Part shown: positions 16,073 through 23,721 of the stretch, in pieces
Numbering within the stretch: position 1 is the stretch's first letter
Layout of the letters: each line of letters opens with the position of its first letter
Assembly: GCA_023228065.1 (NCBI GenBank)
Contig: JALOBX010000003.1
Coordinates: 62,001-126,000, forward strand
Direction: 5' to 3'
Origin: Candidatus Pacearchaeota archaeon
Lineage (GTDB): Archaea > Nanoarchaeota > Nanoarchaeia > Pacearchaeales > GW2011-AR1
DNA: 64,000 nucleotides
Program-made: the position numbers and the translations under genes
The notes under the pieces: model-generated
Seen by the model: the letters and a program-made list of their open reading frames with translations, nothing else
The model's database searches: none
Told to the model about the DNA's origin: nothing

Positions 16073-16294
16073 TTAAAGCAAATATCTGATTATACCTAGA
16101 GCATTAGTCACGGTAAAAACAAAGTTAATAGTAAATAATGACCAGTCTTTACGCACAAAAGCAATACAAGCCCATGTTGTGGAACTAACCCAAAATAAAA
16201 CAAATCCCCATCCACTAAATTGTAAATTTAGAGCTAAAACTAAAGCACCAAGCATACCAGCAATTGTACCAAACCAACCTAAATTTTTTATCAT
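16073..16294 (-). CDS. three-helix membrane protein, 73 aa
   Basis: Three hydrophobic helices with short loops (about 7-25, 28-46, 52-70), Gly-rich (GTIAGMLGALVLALNLQF). The layout resembles half-size transporter-like or YgjV-like phage membrane proteins. Function unknown. Confidence 0.7.
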   Translation of the reverse strand: MIKNLGWFGTIAGMLGALVLALNLQFSGWGFVLFWVSSTTWACIAFVRKDWSLFTINFVFTVTNALGIIRYLL

Positions 16295-16328
16295 ATACTT
16301 CTTTTACAGTCCTGAATATTTTTTCATA

Positions 16329-16469
16329 TTACTTCTCCTTTTTCTTCTCAATCATTTTCTTAACACTTTTCTTCACAGTTGCTTTCTTACCAGTTTTAGG
16401 TTCAATAATTTGAATATCTCCTTCCTTCCACACAAACCTGTCAAGGTTCTTGTCTTTTGCTTTTACCAT
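16329..16469 (-). CDS. basic hypothetical protein, 46 aa
   Basis: AAGGAGG lies 10 bases before ATG. Very Lys-rich (KKATVKKSVKKMIEKKKEK at the C-terminus), so probably nucleic-acid- or phosphate-binding. Ends 35 bases before the membrane protein gene downstream. Confidence 0.6.
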   Translation of the reverse strand: MVKAKDKNLDRFVWKEGDIQIIEPKTGKKATVKKSVKKMIEKKKEK

Positions 16470-16486
16470 TTTACATTTCCTCCTTG

Positions 16487-16657
16487 TTAAACTCTGATAT
16501 AATAACTATCAGTTTTTAGTGCTTCAATCTCAATGAAATTATCCATAATCTCAACAAAAGCTCTGTAAAATGCTTGATCGCTAGAATTAGGAACTTTTTC
16601 AACTTTAGATTTAAATTCTTTGAGATTCTCTCTTAGCATGAATAGCTTAGCATCCAT
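16487..16657 (-). CDS. hypothetical helical protein, 56 aa
   Basis: AAGGAGG 7 bases before ATG. Amphipathic helical protein with no motif. The spacing to its neighbours fits an operon. Confidence 0.65.
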   Translation of the reverse strand: MDAKLFMLRENLKEFKSKVEKVPNSSDQAFYRAFVEIMDNFIEIEALKTDSYYIRV

Positions 16658-16669
16658 TTACTTTCCTCC

Positions 16670-17068
16670 TTAAAGTTCTTTTAGATTTAAAAGACTTTTC
16701 TTATTAGTTCTATTATGAAAAGCTTCATCTTTTTCTCTTTGCTTTTCTTCATCCTCTTTATCTAATTCTCTAACCCAATCTTCATTTGCCATCCATTTCC
16801 TATATTCTTCTGGGTCAACATCTAAAAGTTTTTTAATATAATTTTTAAACTTTTCTTCGTCTAAAATATTAGCGCATTTAGTCCCTAACCATTCATTAAA
16901 ATTTTCTCCTGTAGATGTCTTAATTTCATATTGTTGAACACTTGGAATACACATACAAGTTTTTATAGAAGGTGGTGGGCATACTCCGTGCCAAACACCA
17001 GGACTATAAATTGGCGCTCCACAATGTGGGCAAGACCCCACAATTTGATCATACATGTTTTCTATCAC
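16670..17068 (-). CDS. zinc-ribbon protein, 132 aa
   Basis: GSCPHCGAPIYS and HGVCPPPSIKTCMC in the first 42 residues form a zinc site. The remainder is a highly charged helix (Lys/Glu/Arg, ending LLNLKEL). The 141-base gap upstream contains nothing I can support. Confidence 0.7.
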   Translation of the reverse strand: MIENMYDQIVGSCPHCGAPIYSPGVWHGVCPPPSIKTCMCIPSVQQYEIKTSTGENFNEWLGTKCANILDEEKFKNYIKKLLDVDPEEYRKWMANEDWVRELDKEDEEKQREKDEAFHNRTNKKSLLNLKEL

Positions 17069-17209
17069 TCCTATTCCAAATTTTAATCATGTCTGAAATA
17101 ATATAGACCCTATTTTTGAAAAAATACTTTTTGGGATATTTAGAACTTTAACCAAAAAAGTTAAAAACAATAAGTAGAATATTTCATAATCTATTTTTTT
17201 ATTCTCATT

Positions 17210-17386
17210 TTACTTTTTCTCATCAACTGATTTTGCCCAAACACTTCTTAACTGATCTTCAAGATAGTTAATAGTGTCTATTACGTCTTGCGGATGACAG
17301 CTAATCCATTCTCCTCTAAAAACTTCATTTTTAAATTTCGAATACTCTAAAGGAGCCATTCTTTTGTTTAAATCAAGAAATACCAC
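17210..17386 (-). CDS. hypothetical protein, 58 aa (GTG start)
   Basis: AAGGAG 6 bases before GTG, and an in-frame ATG nine codons later lacks an SD. Small helical protein with HPQDVIDTINYLEDQLRS in the middle. No family. Confidence 0.55.
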   Translation of the reverse strand: MVFLDLNKRMAPLEYSKFKNEVFRGEWISCHPQDVIDTINYLEDQLRSVWAKSVDEKK

Positions 17387-17429
17387 TTACTTCTCCTTAA
17401 ATATTTCTTTTATACTTGTCAAGTTAGTA

Positions 17430-17708
17430 TCAATATGACACGAGATTAATAGAACCATTGGTAAGAGCAATGTCTAATTTAGCTTGTTCGTTTTCCCTTT
17501 TAGCAAAGTCTTCAGCAAACTGCTTTTGAAATATTGACCAAAGCTCTTTTGTAATCTCATAAGTAAAATATCTATCACCTATAAAGTCTTTACAATACTC
17601 GTATGGTTCATTCCACACAGAGCCACTTGTTTCAGTTACTTTTGATTTAGTAACCCAACCTCTATTTTCACAATGGTCACAAATATAGTTTAATGAAACA
17701 GTAAACAT
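17430..17708 (-). CDS. zinc-finger-like hypothetical protein, 92 aa
   Basis: ICDHCENRGW near residue 10 and a later YCKDF supply three Cys, suggesting a partial DnaJ-like knuckle. The remainder is helical. Confidence 0.65.
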   Translation of the reverse strand: MFTVSLNYICDHCENRGWVTKSKVTETSGSVWNEPYEYCKDFIGDRYFTYEITKELWSIFQKQFAEDFAKRENEQAKLDIALTNGSINLVSY

Positions 17709-17827
17709 TATTTATCCTTTTTATTAATCTTACTAACATAATATACTTCTCTTAGAAAAACAAAAATAAAAAAAGCAAAAACTCCTGCAATAAGCCCTAA
17801 CGCAAAATAATCAGTATTGAAATTCAT
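17708..17827 (-). CDS. single-span membrane mini-protein, 39 aa
   Basis: Hydrophobic helix (FALGLIAGVFAFFIFVFL) with a basic C-terminus. Overlaps the next gene by one base. The upstream SD is weak. Confidence 0.55.
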   Translation of the reverse strand: MNFNTDYFALGLIAGVFAFFIFVFLREVYYVSKINKKDK

Positions 17828-17832
17828 TGTTT

Positions 17833-18078
17833 TTAATATTCCTCCTTGTCCCAATTATTAAAGTAAATTGAATCAGCAGTTGAGCCATTATACTCTTTAA
17901 TAGTTATATCTTTTACATCTTCTGCCTTTACAACAAGCAATCTTTCAGTATTTGGGTTTGCAATAGTAAAAAAATTTAATCCACAAACCCTTTTTGCTTC
18001 TTCAAAAGCTTTATCAAAATCATCTGCTTCAACTTCAACAGAAGCCCATGCTGTTATTTTCATGACGTTGAATTTCAT
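17833..18078 (-). CDS. hypothetical protein, 81 aa
   Basis: Beta-alpha-beta layout: KITAWASVEVEADDFDKAFEEAK, then LLVVKAEDVKDITIKEY. This resembles small DpnD/PcfM-like proteins, but similarity is only by eye. Overlaps its upstream neighbour by ATGA. Confidence 0.65.
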   Translation of the reverse strand: MKFNVMKITAWASVEVEADDFDKAFEEAKRVCGLNFFTIANPNTERLLVVKAEDVKDITIKEYNGSTADSIYFNNWDKEEY

Positions 18079-18269
18079 ATCTTTATACTATAGGCATTAA
18101 AAAACAACCATTCAAACTTAAATCTATAAGGTTCTTTAAAAGTAACTTTTGGGAACCAACAAAAAGGAAATATATGAAAATACTCCCAATGATAAATAGT
18201 AAAATCAAAAGTTTTAAAATGAAAATATCTAAAATAACAACGATATTTAGCAGTAACCAAGTTTTTCAT
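18075..18269 (-). CDS. aromatic 'EWL' family mini-protein, 64 aa
   Basis: Extremely rich in Phe, Tyr and Trp. It carries the CWFPKVTF...FKFEWLFFNAYSI pattern shared with 21445-21576 (WLPKFT...ALEWLWFELSI). No charge pattern for a normal membrane helix. Likely peripheral to the membrane or an amphipathic beta protein. Function unknown. Confidence 0.65.
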   Translation of the reverse strand: MKNLVTAKYRCYFRYFHFKTFDFTIYHWEYFHIFPFCWFPKVTFKEPYRFKFEWLFFNAYSIKI

Positions 18270-18272
18270 ATT

Positions 18273-18467
18273 CTAATAATCTCCAAATGGATTATCCTCT
18301 AAATCTCTTTTAATATCTTCAAGCACTCCTATTTGTCTTTCTGTTGGCTCTTTTCCATCTTCAATCCATTTATAGATACTTCTAGCAAAATCAAATTGAC
18401 TATCTTTACATGCAGGTGCAGATTGTATAAAATCAATAAGATCTAAAATGTAATTAATATCTTTCAT
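18273..18467 (-). CDS. hypothetical protein, 64 aa
   Basis: Helical, acidic. C-terminal GKEPTERQIGVLEDIKRDLEDNP resembles the short linker helices of some phage regulatory proteins. No assignment. ATGA overlap downstream. Confidence 0.65.
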   Translation of the reverse strand: MKDINYILDLIDFIQSAPACKDSQFDFARSIYKWIEDGKEPTERQIGVLEDIKRDLEDNPFGDY

Positions 18468-18670
18468 TCTTCATCCAAGCAATTTTCTTCTACAATAACA
18501 AAATCTTCTTCTTTGATTTTATTTTTACAATTAGCAATCGAGTTAGGAAATTTTAATATTTTAATAGGATAAGAATATTTTTTTTCAAGGATTCCTCTTT
18601 GACAATAGAATTCGTTTTCTTCTATTAAGCTCTTAGCAAGAGCAAAACACCCTATACAATTATGATTCAT
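18464..18670 (-). CDS. Cys-containing protein, 68 aa
   Basis: Start 18670 is chosen because GAGGAAG precedes it and longer forms invade the upstream gene. CIGCFALAKSL, FYCQRG and NCKNK give a CxxC...C...C layout similar to the Cys-rich families, with an acidic tail ENCLDEE. Confidence 0.65.
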   Translation of the reverse strand: MNHNCIGCFALAKSLIEENEFYCQRGILEKKYSYPIKILKFPNSIANCKNKIKEEDFVIVEENCLDEE

Positions 18671-19337
18671 TTTCTTCCTCAATACAATTAATAATTTGTT
18701 CCTGTAATAATTCAAAATCGTCATTAGATAATTCAATTCCATTATCTTGTAATTCTTTAAATGTTCTATTACTAATGTAATCTAAAGCACCAAAAGACCA
18801 TGGAGAAACCATTTTGTCATCCCATCTAAAGTAAGCAGTTAGAACATTATTAATGACGTTTTGATAAGTATGCTTTATTTCTACCGGAAGTAATTTTAAT
18901 GCTTCAAATTCATTTGGTGAAAATTCTAAGTGATTGTAAAAATCTCTATTTAACTTCCCACTTATATTAACTGCATCTGGATAAAATTCAACTTCAATTG
19001 GCTGTAAGTTTTCTGGTAAAGTTTTGTCATATATTCTATATCTACCAAAACAGTTAGTAGGTTGAAAAAGCATTTGAACTATTCTAAAAAACCTTGTTTC
19101 AATAACTTTATTAGAATCAATTTCTTGACAAGGGCCAAATTCATTTTTATCAGTAAAATCTATTCCTGGAATATTTTTACTCATTGTATTATCTCCACTA
19201 AAGTGACTTGTAAAACGACCACAATTATTACAAAACATTATTCTCATTTCTAAATAAAATTCTTCATTCCCGTAAAAATAATTACTTTCAGCTTTACAAA
19301 CTTCACAGATATAATTCACTTTTTTATTTCTTTCCAA
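18660..19337 (-). CDS. DUF4145-like protein with N-terminal zinc ribbon, 225 aa
   Basis: CEVCKAES (residues 11-18) and CNNCGRF (about 36-42) form a zinc ribbon. The C-terminal helical half with LLPVEIKHTYQNVINNV resembles the DUF4145 layout (zinc ribbon plus helical bundle), a module often attached to restriction or defence enzymes. No catalytic residues are visible, and the family match is a judgement by eye. Confidence 0.5.
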   Translation of the reverse strand: MERNKKVNYICEVCKAESNYFYGNEEFYLEMRIMFCNNCGRFTSHFSGDNTMSKNIPGIDFTDKNEFGPCQEIDSNKVIETRFFRIVQMLFQPTNCFGRYRIYDKTLPENLQPIEVEFYPDAVNISGKLNRDFYNHLEFSPNEFEALKLLPVEIKHTYQNVINNVLTAYFRWDDKMVSPWSFGALDYISNRTFKELQDNGIELSNDDFELLQEQIINCIEEENES

Positions 19338-19486
19338 TTAAAATTCTTTCTTGACATTCCATGAACATAAGCCAAAGAAGACATAGTAGAAATATCTTTA
19401 TCCCATTGTTCTACGTCTTTCTCATCTTCTAAAACTAAAATTTTATCATCAAATTCAAGAATCACTTTTATAAGCTTACTCATCAT
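19316..19486 (-). CDS. hypothetical protein, 56 aa
   Basis: ATGATG at 19486/19483 follows GAGGAG. Beta hairpin (LIKVILEFDDKILVLED) then a short helix. Overlaps the next gene by 22 bases. Confidence 0.6.
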   Translation of the reverse strand: MMSKLIKVILEFDDKILVLEDEKDVEQWDKDISTMSSLAYVHGMSRKNFNWKEIKK

Positions 19487-19677
19487 TTTTTCTCCTCTTC
19501 GCAATGACAATATAGCTCACTAGCATCTTCTTTCTTAATTTGTTTATTACACCTTGAACAGACTTCTAACTTATTTCTACTAATGATCTCTTCAGTTGTT
19601 TGTTTAAGTAAGTCCATTACACCTTGAGGGATTTTGTCAGTAGTTATTCTGATTGTTTTGAAATCATCTTCACTCAT
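19483..19677 (-). CDS. zinc-knuckle mini-protein, 64 aa
   Basis: CSRCNKQIKKED and YCHCEEEKK give two CxC/CxxC halves of one zinc site at the C-terminus after an alpha/beta N-terminal region (KTIRITTDKIPQGVMDLL). Confidence 0.65.
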   Translation of the reverse strand: MSEDDFKTIRITTDKIPQGVMDLLKQTTEEIISRNKLEVCSRCNKQIKKEDASELYCHCEEEKK

Positions 19678-20263
19678 GTTCTATTTTCTCCTTATTGTAT
19701 CTTCGATCAACTATTATTGGAGTTTCTCCTTTTAAATCATGCTCTTTATCGATATGCCAACTTACTTCCACTTGATCATTAGAAGAAAAATCACAATAAT
19801 AACATTTATAATCTTTTAACCCATCTTTTTTAATTTTTGATAGTAAATCTTCCTCAGTAGATACAATAGTTTTTTCTTTAAATACAATAATATCATCATA
19901 AGGATCTAAATGGTGTTCTTGACTTATATGTAAAATCATATCATCTTCAACAAGACAATAGAAATCGCAATAAGAACACCAATAGTGACTTGATCGTATA
20001 TAATCATCTTTCATTCTTAGCTCAGGAGTAATTTCCTTCTTATTTTCTTCTTGAATATCCCAAAATTCTAATAGTCTTTCAATAAAAAACTTTGCTTTTA
20101 AAAGATCTTCTCTACCATTTTTAAAAAGAAATCTTGTTATATATTTAATTATAACTCCAATATGATAAGAATATTTGCCCCAGAAAGGAGCCCAAGCATT
20201 TATATAATCATTTGGTTCAAAACCAGCTTTAGCATACCATGAGTCATCTGTATATTTAATCAA
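19670..20263 (-). CDS. protein with two C2H2 zinc fingers, 197 aa
   Basis: N-terminal helical domain (about 1-105), then two classical fingers: CSYCDF...ILHISQEHH with C-x2-C-x12-H-x4-H spacing, and CYYCDF...VSWHIDKEHD with the same spacing. A basic tail follows. C2H2 fingers are unusual in phages, and these could bind DNA, RNA or protein. Similar single fingers occur at 25180-25359 and, in a C2HC form, at 21781-22062. Confidence 0.75.
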   Translation of the reverse strand: MIKYTDDSWYAKAGFEPNDYINAWAPFWGKYSYHIGVIIKYITRFLFKNGREDLLKAKFFIERLLEFWDIQEENKKEITPELRMKDDYIRSSHYWCSYCDFYCLVEDDMILHISQEHHLDPYDDIIVFKEKTIVSTEEDLLSKIKKDGLKDYKCYYCDFSSNDQVEVSWHIDKEHDLKGETPIIVDRRYNKEKIEHE

Positions 20264-20693
20264 TACTAATACCTTTTATTTTACATAGAGCTTTTAAACA
20301 AGCCATCTTGGGATCATCTTCTCTAAATTCTATCCTCTTTTTATTACCATTATCGTGAAAATCATCGTCACTGTAATAGCTGATACCATATGGAGCATCG
20401 GCATAAAAAGAAATGAACATCCCCATCGCGGGTTTTTCTTCCTTTAGCTTTCGCACCAGCCATTCTAAGTCGGGGAGGAGGATACAATCTCCTGAGATTT
20501 GCCACCACGAAACCTCATCTACCGTGCGGTTCGATATATCGTCGTTGTCAAGTTCTGAAATCTTTTCTCCAACAATTAATTGAATTATGTTCTTAGATTT
20601 AACGTAAACCAGCATCCTCACCCTCGGCTCGAGCATCTCCTGTATCTCCAGCTTACTGGCAAGGGTGATAAACTCATCGGTTAATTTACTCAT
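20256..20693 (-). CDS. hypothetical protein in a GC-richer patch, 145 aa
   Basis: The start of the gene (20400-20690) is clearly GC-richer than the genome, for example 29 G+C of 60 in 20461-20520. Layout resembles 23219-23557 (MLVYVKS...VSWWQISGDCILL). No function assigned. Confidence 0.65.
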   Translation of the reverse strand: MSKLTDEFITLASKLEIQEMLEPRVRMLVYVKSKNIIQLIVGEKISELDNDDISNRTVDEVSWWQISGDCILLPDLEWLVRKLKEEKPAMGMFISFYADAPYGISYYSDDDFHDNGNKKRIEFREDDPKMACLKALCKIKGISID

Positions 20694-20714
20694 AGTTAAT
20701 CAATGAAGGTGTTA

Positions 20715-20939
20715 TTAGCTATCCCTCCCGTCCTTGGTCCCGTCTTTATAACCGTCATTATATGACTGGCCTCTCCCCTCACGTAATCCTTGTGCGTAAC
20801 CCAACTTAAAATTCAATTCAACTCTCTCCTGCCAGTGTCGCGCCGTCTCGATAAGATCGAAAGTGTCTTTATACTGTAACTGTATCTTGCTTTTAGCTTC
20901 TTGTTCGATCTCCTTGATCTGGTCACTCGTCAATATCAT
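20715..20939 (-). CDS. hypothetical protein with Gly/Asp-rich tail, 74 aa
   Basis: Helical coiled-coil-like N-terminus, then a C-terminal GYAQGLREGRGQSYNDGYKD-type repeat of Gly/Tyr/Asp. Lies in the GC-richer patch. ATGA-type overlap with the gene upstream. Confidence 0.65.
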   Translation of the reverse strand: MILTSDQIKEIEQEAKSKIQLQYKDTFDLIETARHWQERVELNFKLGYAQGLREGRGQSYNDGYKDGTKDGRDS

Positions 20940-21157
20940 ACTATTCTCCTTCCTATCACTTCACCAAATTTTCTCACACCCTCAACAACATAAGTTTTCC
21001 CGCGCCAGACCACGGCATCGCCAAGATTGGGAGTCACAGCCATTGTTTCTCCTAGAAAGAAATATAACGATATTTCAATGTTCCTGTCGTCAATGTCGGC
21101 AACCCAAGGTTTGCCATTCCATGTAATCTGCGCATCTGTGTATTTCTTCTCTATCAA
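20936..21157 (-). CDS. hypothetical protein, 73 aa
   Basis: Beta-rich small protein with TPNLGDAVVWRGKTYVVEGV, an SH3-like strand pattern. Part of the GC-richer patch. ATGA overlaps on both sides. Confidence 0.65.
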   Translation of the reverse strand: MIEKKYTDAQITWNGKPWVADIDDRNIEISLYFFLGETMAVTPNLGDAVVWRGKTYVVEGVRKFGEVIGRRIV

Positions 21158-21438
21158 TTCTCAAATCTCACCAGATATAGTTTTGGTTGCATTTCTGGCC
21201 ATTCTACTTTTATAACATGAGTATATAAACTATTTTCTTGAATAAATCTTAACTTCCAAACTTGCCAAACAGGACTCTCATTATTTATTCTGAGTATAAC
21301 GTCTTCTGGATTTTCTTCTCCAATAGGCATATACTGAACATCATAAGCAACTATTTTACCATTTTCTTCAATATGCTCTACAAAAGAAAGAATTTGCTCA
21401 AGTCTGATAATTTGTTTTCTTTTCATTCCTAATGGCAT
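21154..21438 (-). CDS. hypothetical protein, 94 aa
   Basis: Beta-rich, Val/Ile strands (KIVAYDVQYMPIG, VIKVEWPEMQPKLYLVRFEN). Composition returns to the AT-rich background. No family. Confidence 0.65.
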   Translation of the reverse strand: MPLGMKRKQIIRLEQILSFVEHIEENGKIVAYDVQYMPIGEENPEDVILRINNESPVWQVWKLRFIQENSLYTHVIKVEWPEMQPKLYLVRFEN

Positions 21439-21444
21439 ATTAAT

Positions 21445-21576
21445 TTACCTGTATATTATAATAGACAATTCAAACCATAGCCATTCTAAAGCTATAGTAA
21501 CATTAGTTTTAGTAAACTTAGGTAGCCAATAAAAATAATCAAACCAAATATCAAATTGAAAAGTTATTCTATTCAT
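21445..21576 (-). CDS. aromatic 'WLP...EWL' mini-protein, 43 aa
   Basis: Too short for a standard ORF cut-off. The best-defined member of the aromatic family: FDIWFDYFYWLPKF followed by ALEWLWFELSIIIY. Starts in an ATGATG overlapping the previous stop. Confidence 0.6.
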   Translation of the reverse strand: MNRITFQFDIWFDYFYWLPKFTKTNVTIALEWLWFELSIIIYR

Positions 21577-21781
21577 CATTTATCTCATGATCTATATCTT
21601 CTTTTATTTTATTCAAATCATCTAAATCAAAATTCTTTTCTTCAGCTATATTTACCCAACTTATTGGTCTTCCATCTTGACAAGCAGGACAAATATTGGG
21701 CGGTAATTCATCTTTTCTAAGAATCTTGATATAATCACAAATATAACAATGATATTGTCTAATAACCTCTACTTTGCCCAT
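21569..21781 (-). CDS. rubredoxin-like zinc-ribbon protein, 70 aa
   Basis: YHCYICDYIKIL (near residue 12) and PNICPACQDG (about 29-38) reproduce the CxxC...CPxC knuckles of small rubredoxin-like zinc ribbons. Acidic tail. Widespread phage module of unknown function. Confidence 0.7.
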   Translation of the reverse strand: MGKVEVIRQYHCYICDYIKILRKDELPPNICPACQDGRPISWVNIAEEKNFDLDDLNKIKEDIDHEINDE

Positions 21782-22062
21782 TATCTTTTCCTATCAGTAT
21801 TTTTAATACATTGTTCTATATGATCATCAATTACTTTTCTTGTAACAGATTCCAAACCACAATACGTACAAGCAAATTTGTTGATTACTATTGGCTTATC
21901 TTCATTTATATCCCAAAACATCTCTTTAATTTGATCTATAAACTTTGTTAACTGTTTTTTAGTAAGATCCCCTTTTCTTTGTACTTCAATTTCACCATTT
22001 TCATAAAAGAAAGCACTACAAATTTTATCTTGAGAATCAGATTCTTTCATATTTGTTTTCAT
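21781..22062 (-). CDS. small protein with C2HC zinc finger, 93 aa
   Basis: Beta-rich N-terminal half, then CTYCGLESVTRKVIDDHIEQC, a C-x2-C-x12-H-x3-C finger. A one-base junction with its downstream neighbour indicates co-translation. Confidence 0.7.
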   Translation of the reverse strand: MKTNMKESDSQDKICSAFFYENGEIEVQRKGDLTKKQLTKFIDQIKEMFWDINEDKPIVINKFACTYCGLESVTRKVIDDHIEQCIKNTDRKR

Positions 22063-22070
22063 ACAAGAAA

Positions 22071-22259
22071 TTATTCTTCTTCATCACCACAGCAGCTATC
22101 AATATAGTCTTCAAATAAAGCATCGTATAGCGTTTCAATTGTAGTATAAGGACTATTTATTGTTCCATCTTTAATAACGCTAACTATCAAATTAAAACCT
22201 TCTGCTAAAGTCTTAAATTCTTTTGGAGTTAAAGATCTTTTCTTTTTACAAAACCACAT
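22071..22259 (-). CDS. hypothetical protein, 62 aa
   Basis: Preceded by AAAGGAG. Basic N-terminus (FCKKKRSLTPKEF), helical, ending with CCGDEEE. No family. Confidence 0.65.
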   Translation of the reverse strand: MWFCKKKRSLTPKEFKTLAEGFNLIVSVIKDGTINSPYTTIETLYDALFEDYIDSCCGDEEE

Positions 22260-22271
22260 ATTGTTTCTCCT

Positions 22272-22388
22272 TTAAAAACATAAAATTAAAATTGTTCCCC
22301 AAAATACAAGCCCAAAACAAAAGCCTATAAAAAGAGCTGCCCAACAGCAAATATCTTTTGATCCTTCTATAAAAGCTTCATAAAGCAT
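22272..22388 (-). CDS. membrane mini-protein, 38 aa
   Basis: Cys-containing hydrophobic helix (AALFIGFCFGLVFWGTILIL). Its ATG lies only six bases after the promoter-like element, so it would be read from a leaderless or near-leaderless transcript, or only by read-through from upstream. No SD. Confidence 0.45.
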   Translation of the reverse strand: MLYEAFIEGSKDICCWAALFIGFCFGLVFWGTILILCF

Positions 22389-22394
22389 TTATAA

Positions 22395-22412
22395 TATATT
22401 ATATTTTAAAAA
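22395..22412 (-). promoter_or_regulatory. phage promoter-like element (leftward)
   Basis: On the minus strand TTTTTAAAATATAATATA, identical in its core to the other copies. It lies between the stop of the gene at 22428 and the ATG at 22388. Confidence 0.65.
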
Positions 22413-22427
22413 CATGATTATATAAAA

Positions 22428-22604
22428 TCATAACACCGTATTCATAATTTTTCTAACTTTAACCTTGCTTAAATCATGCCATATAAGATTGGTAGCAATA
22501 TAATTTTGCCAGCAAAAAGAACATTTAAATACGTGAACATCTACAAGACACAATAAAGGACACCCATTATTTAAAGTATCACAATTTGGACAAGGAACCT
22601 TCAT
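22428..22604 (-). CDS. zinc-ribbon mini-protein, 58 aa
   Basis: CPNCDTLNNGCPLLC and CSFCWQN give two knuckle pairs. An ATGA-type overlap with the upstream gene supports the start. Basic C-terminus. Confidence 0.6.
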   Translation of the reverse strand: MKVPCPNCDTLNNGCPLLCLVDVHVFKCSFCWQNYIATNLIWHDLSKVKVRKIMNTVL

Positions 22605-22786
22605 TTCTTTAGCTCTACAACTCTTTTTATTATCCCATCTACGGTCAAATCTTTAAATCTTGAATCAGAAACATTTTCTAATTTTTTAACTAAAGTTATA
22701 AGTAAACAGATATTTGACCAATTATCTACTGCCTGACAAATAATCTCTTTAAGCATTTCATTTTCTTTGTTTCCTTCTCTACTCAT
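22601..22786 (-). CDS. hypothetical helical protein, 61 aa (intact copy of a duplicated gene)
   Basis: KENEMLKEIICQAVDNWSN near the N-terminus is nearly repeated in a broken frame at 22990-23046. The preceding zinc gene is also duplicated, so a two-gene cassette appears to have been copied in tandem. Function unknown. Confidence 0.65.
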   Translation of the reverse strand: MSREGNKENEMLKEIICQAVDNWSNICLLITLVKKLENVSDSRFKDLTVDGIIKRVVELKK

Positions 22787-22961
22787 CTTCTAAACATTCT
22801 CCCCAACAAGAAGAGCAGTAAGAACAAAAAATACCATTAGAAGCAAGATGAAATAAAAGACCACCGCATTTGGAGCAAGAATAAGTTAAAACAATTTTTA
22901 AAGTTTCACCATTTTTTGCTACAAAATTTTTATTAAAATCTATAATCTTTTTATCTTCCAT
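22779..22961 (-). CDS. zinc-ribbon mini-protein, 60 aa (cassette copy 2)
   Basis: CSKCGGLLFHL and CSYCSSC form a zinc ribbon in the C-terminal half. Paralogous in layout to 23044-23229, which has CAECGSKFIHI and CSSCGS. Confidence 0.65.
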   Translation of the reverse strand: MEDKKIIDFNKNFVAKNGETLKIVLTYSCSKCGGLLFHLASNGIFCSYCSSCWGECLEDE

Positions 22962-22989
22962 TTATGCTCCTTTAATGTTAAATATTAGA

Positions 22990-23046
22990 ATAGTTATTCT
23001 ACAGCCTAGCAAATAACTTCTTTTAATATCTCATTTTCTTTCTCTA
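22990..23046 (-). pseudogene. decayed duplicate of the gene at 22601-22786
   Basis: Translation in one frame gives KENEILKEVIC-stop-AVE-stop, against KENEMLKEIICQAVDNW in the intact gene. A CAG Gln codon has become TAG and another stop follows. No usable start codon. It occupies the same position after the zinc gene at 23044-23229 as the intact gene does after 22779-22961. Confidence 0.6.
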
Positions 23047-23229
23047 TACATAATCAATTTTAATCCTTGTAGACCCACAAGAAGAACAGCTTATCGTTTC
23101 ATCATCAGTTATATGAATAAATTTACTGCCACATTCTGCGCACCAAGCTTTAGCACACTTTTTCTTTTCTATCTCTCTAACTTTACTTTCAAAATCAATA
23201 ACATTTTTGCCTATATTTTTATTCTTCAT
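23044..23229 (-). CDS. zinc-ribbon mini-protein, 61 aa (cassette copy 1)
   Basis: CAECGSKFIHI and CSSCGSTRI separated by 13 residues form a classic four-Cys ribbon after a Lys/Glu-rich helix. Confidence 0.65.
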   Translation of the reverse strand: MKNKNIGKNVIDFESKVREIEKKKCAKAWCAECGSKFIHITDDETISCSSCGSTRIKIDYV

Positions 23230-23557
23230 CTATAACCTTTTCTTTGATAATACAAGAAATAGGAATCATTTGTAAGTTCCTATATTGCTCATTTTTTAAA
23301 TCAACAGATTGAGCTATAGAAATAAATTTATCCTTTCTATCTACCTCTATTCCAATACTGGTAACAATAAGTAAATCTTCTTTATCAAGCTCTCCCTTAT
23401 TCCACCAACCATTAAAAGAAGTAAGCGCTGTAGCATCATGCCACTCAATATAAAGAAGCCTGCCTACTTTCGGTTTAAGTTTTTCTATAAGGTCTACGAA
23501 TCCTGAATTAGTAGTTTCATTACTTCTTTCAATTCTTCTAGGATTACCACCTGTCAT
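23219..23557 (-). CDS. hypothetical protein, 112 aa
   Basis: Starts after GGAGG. Beta-rich core with VGRLLYIEWHDAT and LLIVTSIGIEVD. Resembles the layout of 20256-20693 (strand, Trp pair, acidic helix). Such proteins are common in phages and uncharacterised. Confidence 0.65.
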   Translation of the reverse strand: MTGGNPRRIERSNETTNSGFVDLIEKLKPKVGRLLYIEWHDATALTSFNGWWNKGELDKEDLLIVTSIGIEVDRKDKFISIAQSVDLKNEQYRNLQMIPISCIIKEKVIDEE

Positions 23558-23721
23558 ATTTCCTCCTTAGTTTTAACTATACCAAATAGAATTCGTAAAA
23601 AGAAAAAGCCAAAATCAAAAGATACACCACTACCATATTCATAGTTGATTTTCAAATATGGTATAATATAAAAGTTATAATCTTCAAAGTAGCTACACTT
23701 ATAGAATTTGTATTTAATCAT
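23554..23721 (-). CDS. aromatic mini-protein, 55 aa
   Basis: Short aromatic protein (YKCSYFEDYNFYIIPYLKI ... FDFGFFFLRILFGIV) of the 'P-strand-FhFxFhxhhxGI' type recurring in this window. Its stop overlaps the next ATG (ATATGA). Confidence 0.6.
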   Translation of the reverse strand: MIKYKFYKCSYFEDYNFYIIPYLKINYEYGSGVSFDFGFFFLRILFGIVKTKEEI

